DNA of 64,000 nt from Daphnia carinata (lineage: Eukaryota; Arthropoda; Branchiopoda; Diplostraca; Daphniidae). The notes below the pieces were generated by a model. It saw only the letters and a program-made list of their open reading frames with translations, did no database searches and had not been told where the DNA came from. The DNA lies in NCBI RefSeq assembly GCF_022539665.2, contig NC_081332.1, forward strand, positions 6,786,303 through 6,850,302, given 5' to 3'. Positions 58,288 to 64,000 of the stretch are shown here, one piece after another; the stretch's first letter is position 1, and every line of letters starts with the position of its first letter. Made by a program: the position numbers and the translations under genes.

Positions 58288-61200
58288 ACACGATATCCTT
58301 ACCAAATAATTTCCCAACAAATAATTTAGAATCAGCGATACCCAAACTAATACGTATACCCGTTAGAATTTTTGGAAAAGAAATTAACGCTTTAGTAGAT
58401 ACAGGGGCCGCAGCCAGTTTAATTTCAGACAGCATATTTTTTAACCTAAAGAAGAGGGAAGAACTTAAAGAAATAAAAAACACTCACTCGCCAATATTCA
58501 GAACGGTTTCATTAGAAATACTAAAATCAATGGGAAAATTTGAATTTTCGATTATCATTAACGACAATCACGTTATTAATCATCATTTCTTTATCATGGA
58601 AAACTTAAGTGAAACTTGTATCCTGGGTTTAGACTTCTTATCAAGCAATAATGTAAAAATTAATACTAGAAACAGACAGATCAATTACGACCATTTTGGG
58701 GTAGAACACAACTTTGGAACAAATATACACCCAATATATAGCCTAACATTTGGCAAAGTAGGCATTCACATTCCACTCCTCCCAGACCAATCACAAGAAA
58801 ATAACGATAACAATGACCTTACAGAAGCAGATTACCGCAGCCTAGAATCTTTTTCCCAATCAGACAATAATATGAAATCGAAACGAATCAGACAAAGCCA
58901 TGAAGGTGAAACAACTTACATCTCTGAAGAGATACGCATTAAAATTGAAATTCTATTAAAAAAACATGAGGCCCTATTCGCAGTAAAAGAATCAGATTTG
59001 GGCCTAGCAACAGATGTAAAGCATCCCATTAACATAGGATACAACGCCCCAATTACTCAAAGATTGCGCAGAACTCCAGAAGCATTAAAACTTATCGTAA
59101 AAACAAAAATTGAAGTAATGTTGAGTAACAAAATTATTAGAGAAAGTCACAGTCTATTTGAAGCAGCCATTGTAATGGTATCCAAAAAAGACGGAGAAAT
59201 GCGCATGTGTATTGATTATAGGGCACTAAACAAAATAACCGTAAAATACAAATATCCATTACCAAGAATTGATGACACCATTGAAGCATTGAGTGGATCA
59301 GTTTACTTCTCAACATTGGACTTACTGAGCGGCTACTGGCAGATCGAGATAGAAGAAAGTGACAAACACAAAACCGCTTTCATCTGTGAACTTGGACAAT
59401 ACGAATTTAATAGAATGCCATTTGGATTAACAAATGCGCCAAGCACTTTTCTACGTGCAATGAATAACATCTTGAAATCAGTATTGTGCAGGTTGGCATT
59501 GGTTTATCTGGATGACATCATAGCGTTCAGTAATAATATTGCTGAACATGTGACACATCTAGAAACGGTATTTAAGCTTCTTAAAGACGCAGGACTAAAG
59601 TTAAAAAGGAAGAAATGCTAATTTTTCAAGGAAAAATTAGATTATTTAGGATACATTGTTTCGAAAAAGGGAATAACACCGAGTACGAAAAAATTAGAAG
59701 CAATCATCGAATACCCAGCTCCCAAAAACGTGAAGGAATTATGCTCATTTTTAGGTCTGGCTAGCTATTATAGAAAATTCATCCGGGCTTTTGCTGATAA
59801 AGCCCACCCACTGACAGCGCTAACGAGAAAATCAGCCGAGTGGAAATGGGGAGAGGAACAAAAGGACACTATTGACTGTATCGAAGAACTGTCTCATAAC
59901 TAGACCTATCCTAGGGTATCCAGATTTCACGCGCGAATTTATCATCTACACGTATGCTTCAGGATACGGAATAGGAGCAGTCTTGGCTCAGATACAGACT
60001 CTACCTCAATCAGCGGATTCAGGAGTCCGACGTACAGGAACCCCGTGAATCAGACGGCGCGGAAGTCGTCATAGCGTATAGCTCTAAACATCTGAACGAC
60101 CGCGAGACCAAGTGGTCAACCACAGAGAGAGAGGCTTACGCAATCATCCATGCGATAGAAGTATTTAGAACATATTTATACGGACGCAGATTTACCGTAT
60201 TTACAGACCATAGACCTTTGGAATGGCTAATGAGCAAGAGAGAACCCGCAGGAAGATTAGCTAGATGGGCGCTAAAACTCTAAGAATTGGACATCGCTAT
60301 TGGGTACCAACCAGGGAAGTCACACCAAAATGCTGACACCCTAAGTCGTATTCCCATAGTGCCACTAGCAAGAGTAGAAACAAGGGCAAAGGAAAAAGAA
60401 ATTGTCATAAAAGAGCTTGAAAGAAATCGAAAAGAAAGTGAAAGATTAAAAAACAAACTACAAATTGAAAGATTAAGGAAACAAGAACAACTTGAGAGAG
60501 AAAACGAAAGTAGTCAGACAGAAAGCGAAAGTTTCGAAAGGGAAAATCATAGAAAGAAAATCAATGGTATGGAAAGAGAAATTGGAAGTGAAAGTAAAAG
60601 GTCTTGGAGAGAAGACAAATGGCTAGAACAACAGCAAGCAGATAAATATTGCCAAAAATTAATGATTAAAATACAAGAAGATCAGAAAAGTAACAGATTT
60701 AGAAGCAACTTTATAATCAACGGAAAAGGTTTGTTAACGGATATGCAAGGAAAGCTAGTAGTCCCTAGGACGTCAATCACAGGGATCTTACAAGCAAATC
60801 ATGACCACATGTTAGCAGGACATTTAGGAATAGAAAAAACAATAGCCAGACTGCGAGAACAATACTTCTTCCCACACATGCGACAAGACGTAACAGAATA
60901 CATCAAAAATTGCTTAAAATGCGCAAAACGCAAGGCTATGGAAGGAAGTAAAGCACCATTGCAACCTATGCCCCCAGCTGAAAGGGTGTGGGAAAGACTT
61001 GCGATGGATATTGTGGGTCCAGTTCCAATAAGCGAAAAGGGACATAGGTACATTTTAGTCCTATCAGATTACGCCAGCCGTTTCGTTTTTTCAGTGCCGA
61101 GGAAAGATCAGACTGCCCAAACAATTGCTACAATCTTGGCTTATGATATTTATACGAAATATGGATCCCCCGAAGTAGTCCTAACAGATCAAGGGACTAA

Positions 61201-62074
61201 CTTCCTGTCGTTCTTAATCCAAGAAATTTGCAAAATGTTCAAGATCAGACAAATAAGAACAACAGCATACCACCCCCAAACGGACGGATTAGTAGAACAA
61301 TTTAAGAACCCTATGTGACATGTTAGCTTGCTACGTGGGGAGTGAACCTGGAAATTGGGACAAATATCTTCCGTTCGTCACGTTTGCTTACAACACAGCG
61401 AAGCAATCAACACTACAACAAACCCCATTCTTCCTGTTCTTTGGAAGACACCCCGTGCTCCCAAACGACATCAAAATAGACAGACGATACGAGACATACG
61501 AAGAAGCAGTGTAATGTACTCACTTCAATGGAAGAAGGCTCAGCAACTAGCGAAGGAACACCTATTTCGGGCGCAGACAAGACAAAAAAGATATTACGAC
61601 GAAGGAACAAAAGCAATTAAATACAACATTGGTGACTTTGTGCTACTAAAAGCCCCACCAACTGCCGGAAAATTCATCAACAGGTGGAATGAACCATTCA
61701 AAATTACCAAAAATTACTCGGATCTCACTTACGAGATTCAAAACGCCAAAAATGAAAAACTAAAATCGATAGTACACGTCAACCGCCTAAAATTGTACGT
61801 CCCAGGAAATCAAGGAACAGAAGGAACATCATGTGAAACCAACCGACCGAGTAATGAGGCAGTACGAAGAGGACCAGGAAGGCCAAGAAAACACAGCAGT
61901 AACAACGAAAGAAAGCCTCCCCCTAAAATGCGTACATATCGAGCGACAGAAGAAGAGTTTCGCAACATCACCACACCAAATATTCCCGATCCTATACCAA
62001 ATCATCCTGCGCCTACTAGAATGACGAATCCACGATACAACTTACAGCAACGTAATGAAGTATCAAGATTCTAA
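58233..62074 (+). pseudogene. Gypsy pol: protease, reverse transcriptase, RNase H, integrase; broken
   Basis: Protease has VDTGAAASLI (58395-58424). Reverse transcriptase contains FSTLDLLSGYWQI and the YLDD active site (59505-59516). A TAA at 59619-59621 replaces what should be a sense codon before LDYLGYIVSKKG. RNase H is spread over several frames (TDHRPLEWL near 60215), with another stop at 60281-60283. Integrase from 60287 has the H-H-C-C finger (HLGIEK ... NCLKCAKRK) and core blocks MDIVGPVP, LTDQGTNF and HPQTDGLVEQ. A frameshift at about 61310 follows. The C-terminal part (to 62074) has INRWNEPFKI, a GPY/F-like module. A basic RRGPGRPRK stretch (61865-61891) resembling an AT-hook comes after it. 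Confidence 0.85.
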
Positions 62075-62100
62075 AAAACCTTCAAATTTTTATTTCACAG

Positions 62101-63089
62101 ATGGAACTGAGAATAATATTCATCCACTTACTAACCATCATTCCATCAACGTATCCCATCTATTCAACCGTATGCGACTGTAACAAAGTAAAGACCAGAG
62201 GAATTTTAGATATAGAAGCACCATATTACTGCAACAACAAGGAAACAGATACAGCACACTTACCCAGAATACCCACGCTGTACACGTTAAAAACAACGCA
62301 GAAACCAGCAGCTTCTTGGAAAGGCTGGACATGCAAACAATGGATAAAAAAGAAGAAAATAACAGGATCATTTTGAATTGGATCTTTTGACACAATATAT
62401 TCACAAGAAACTTAACTAATAACCCCACTGGAATGCTGGAAAATGGTGAACGACAAGAAGTGTGGCGATAACAACATGCAGACCGGACCAGCAGGACTGA
62501 GTTTTACAACCACTCCAACAGGCGAAGGGCAGTGGTATGCCATAAAACAATACCACACTCTCAACTGTGTAGCAGAACAAATCACGCTACGACAAGAAAA
62601 ACCAGATGACCCCATTGAAAGCCCTTTTGGTCCGTTAAACACCACCCAGCAGGAAGGACACTTCATTCAAAATCAAAACGCTCATCATATCGGTAAACGC
62701 CTATACAGCATCTCGTACGCCTGGGGATCAATAAAAACGAGACGTCAACAACCAATCAAAAAAGACGAAAAAGGACAGTACATAATTTATAACGCCACAA
62801 TACATATAATCTATAAATCCGGAGAAAGCAACCCGATGAAAGCTCACTTTCGCTTTAAAAACGATGACCCACTTCCATTGGGGTCAGAATTTGAATACAT
62901 CGTTGACCAAACAATACGAATGCAAAACAGCGATATTTGCATCACCGAAGGAGAAACAAATCGACTGGTTGCAGCGACTTGTTCCGAATATTCTACACGG
63001 TGGATACTAGACCAACAAAATTACCGATTAATCGCACAGGAATCACATCTTTGCATAACGCTTGGATCATCCCAAAACATCATACTAGC
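62101..63089 (+). pseudogene. Gypsy env-like protein, interrupted
   Basis: The frame at 62101 starts with a hydrophobic signal-peptide-like segment (MELRIIFIHLLTIIPS) and cysteine-containing ectodomain-like sequence, then stops at about 62376. A second frame from 62443 continues with similar composition to about 63089, where the P-like element is inserted. The assignment as envelope-like rests on position after pol and on the signal peptide; no transmembrane segment is visible before the break. Confidence 0.5.
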
Positions 63090-64000
63090 CAGAGATAAGG
63101 AGATGGGACACGACCGTGTTAAAGCCGCCATGACACATTTTGGGACTACATCTAGCGGCTAATTCCCTCCCTTCCTCATTAGCAGACGAGTTGCTGCAGG
63201 TAATGAGGCGGTTGATTCGAATTTGGCGAGGAGAGTCAGATAATTTGCCAGATGACAACTGATAACGAAAGTTCCGTGATTCATAACGCGGAGGGTAATG
63301 CGGAGGGCGATGAAAATTCGAAGAATCCAAAGGGGTCGACTTTCAGAAATGGTTTTGCTTGGCATTAATTCCCAGGGTACCTGTAGCTTGTTATCGAATG
63401 TTAACCCTGTGAAATACACTACCTCAGTTAAGCAAGTGGTCGCAGTCGTTCTAGACGTGTTTTTCCTCTTCTCTTTGTGCAAAATTGTTGAAATGCCTCC
63501 CAACTGTAGTGCCGTCAAGTGTAATTCAAAGAGAAGTGATCGATCAGTTTCATTTCATAAGTTTCCCACTGATGATCAGCGACTACTTATCTGGCTGAAA
63601 CATTGTGCACCTGGATTTAAGCCTCAAAATCTTCCGTGTTGTGCTCTCTTCACTTTGATCCCGCTTTTTTAACTTGGACTCCTCGCCGAAAATCAAATAG
63701 GTTGTCTAACAGCAAACTTAATCCGATTGATTTAGACACACACACCGAAACTGAGCGGCCACAACACCAGCATGAAAACGAATCAGATATCGTTAATTTG
63801 AATAGATCTGCCAAGGTTAATACGCAGTGTACCAGTGAATATGACATCGTTTCTGCTGACCTGAACTTCAGCGTTGAATGCGACAACTCCACCATTCTTT
63901 CTTTGCCTTGTGTTCGCAGACAACTCATCGCGGATTTTATCAGCCCCATAAAAAGACTAAGGTTAGATCATAACTATGAAGCTCCTACCAGCCCCTGTCT
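63090..64000 (+). mobile_element. P-like element, copy 2 (5' part, runs off window)
   Basis: It starts with CAGAGATAAGGAGATGGGAC and matches the inverse of 3970-3060 of copy 1 almost base for base. The right-type sub-terminal block (GACACGACCGTGTT) is present. It lies within the Gypsy env-like frame, so it inserted after the Gypsy element. The eight bases before it are ATACTAGC; the matching duplication should lie outside the window. Confidence 0.9.
63493..64000 (+). pseudogene. P-like THAP transposase, copy 2, frameshifted in the THAP domain
   Basis: The ATG at 63493 starts MPPNCSAVKC as in copy 1. Near 63622 one C is missing compared with copy 1 (GCCTCAAAAT instead of GCCCTCAAAAT). This shifts the frame before the CSLHF half of the zinc finger and ends it at about 63670. 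The downstream coding sequence continues in the other frame with the same content as copy 1 up to the window edge. Apart from this base the two copies are nearly identical here. Confidence 0.8.

Larger units (their letters stand above)
55208..63089 (+). mobile_element. Gypsy retrotransposon with env-like frame, 3' part displaced by P-like element
   Basis: A 5' LTR, a primer-binding-site-like TTGGAGGTCCCAACGAGAC, gag, pol and an env-like frame follow in the usual order. The env-like frame is broken at 63089, where a P-like element starts; the rest with the 3' LTR must lie beyond the window. Several stops and frameshifts show the copy is defective. Confidence 0.85.

Noticed and set aside
55480..62074. 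Active Gypsy element
   Set aside because: Several stops and frameshifts across gag and pol, plus the P insertion in the env-like frame.
63090..63158. Continuation of the Gypsy env-like frame into P-like DNA
   Set aside because: The open frame runs on to 63162 by chance; the sequence from 63090 is the P-like terminal repeat.
1..64000. CRISPR array or prokaryotic operon
   Set aside because: No regular direct repeats with unique spacers; spliced genes show eukaryotic DNA.

Overview
The window looks like arthropod nuclear DNA, most probably from a water flea (Daphnia) or a close crustacean. The host genes are compact, have many introns of about 50-100 bp with GT-AG borders, and encode proteins closest to arthropod or animal orthologues. 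The rest is AT-rich and dense in old, mutually nested transposable elements, including P-like, hAT, Tc1/mariner, Mutator-like, Harbinger, Copia and Gypsy types. The species is inferred from this style; no species-specific marker is present.

Left arm (1-18 kb) is almost all transposon. It holds a P-like element with a THAP transposase (182-3970), a decayed spliced hAT transposase (5174-7923), and a Tc1/mariner composite with very long inverted repeats and two divergent broken transposases (9173-12464). It also holds two MITE families (12477-13399; 13945-14572) and a second Tc1 element (14681-17882) that carries two nested insertions.

Central gene block (18-43 kb): a four-pass membrane protein (18186-19452), a THAP-domain pseudogene (about 20401-21660), a carotenoid oxygenase (22934-25164), the chromatin remodelling subunit Acf1/BAZ1A (26536-33103) and cystathionine beta-synthase (34774-37123). 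These are followed by the BBSome subunit BBS4 on the minus strand (37296-38632), proteasome subunit beta-3 (39134-39951) and the insulator protein CTCF on the minus strand (40251-42944). All exon chains were followed by eye and keep frame. CBS/BBS4 and PSMB3/CTCF are convergent pairs. BBS4/PSMB3 are divergent over about 500 bp. The genes do not form a pathway; they are independent housekeeping or regulatory genes.

Right arm (43-64 kb) is a second transposon field. It has a Harbinger remnant split by a 1.07-kb element, several tRNA-like sequences, a 1.96-kb element with about 150-bp inverted repeats that hosts a MITE, and a Copia remnant. It continues with a truncated 5' end of a gene that starts MVRNYKRK, a solo LTR inside a MITE, a Mutator-like transposase with a FLYWCH-type N terminus, and a nest in which an internally deleted P-like element contains a solo LTR and abuts a Gypsy element. 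The Gypsy env-like frame is in turn broken by a second, nearly intact P-like element that runs off the window.

I found no clearly new molecular system. The most unusual items are the P-Gypsy-P nest, the divergent-transposase Tc1 composite whose inverted repeat replaces the 3' end of a transposase, the element family with a possible 4-bp CTAG target duplication, the tRNA-like cluster, and an AT-hook tail on the Gypsy integrase.
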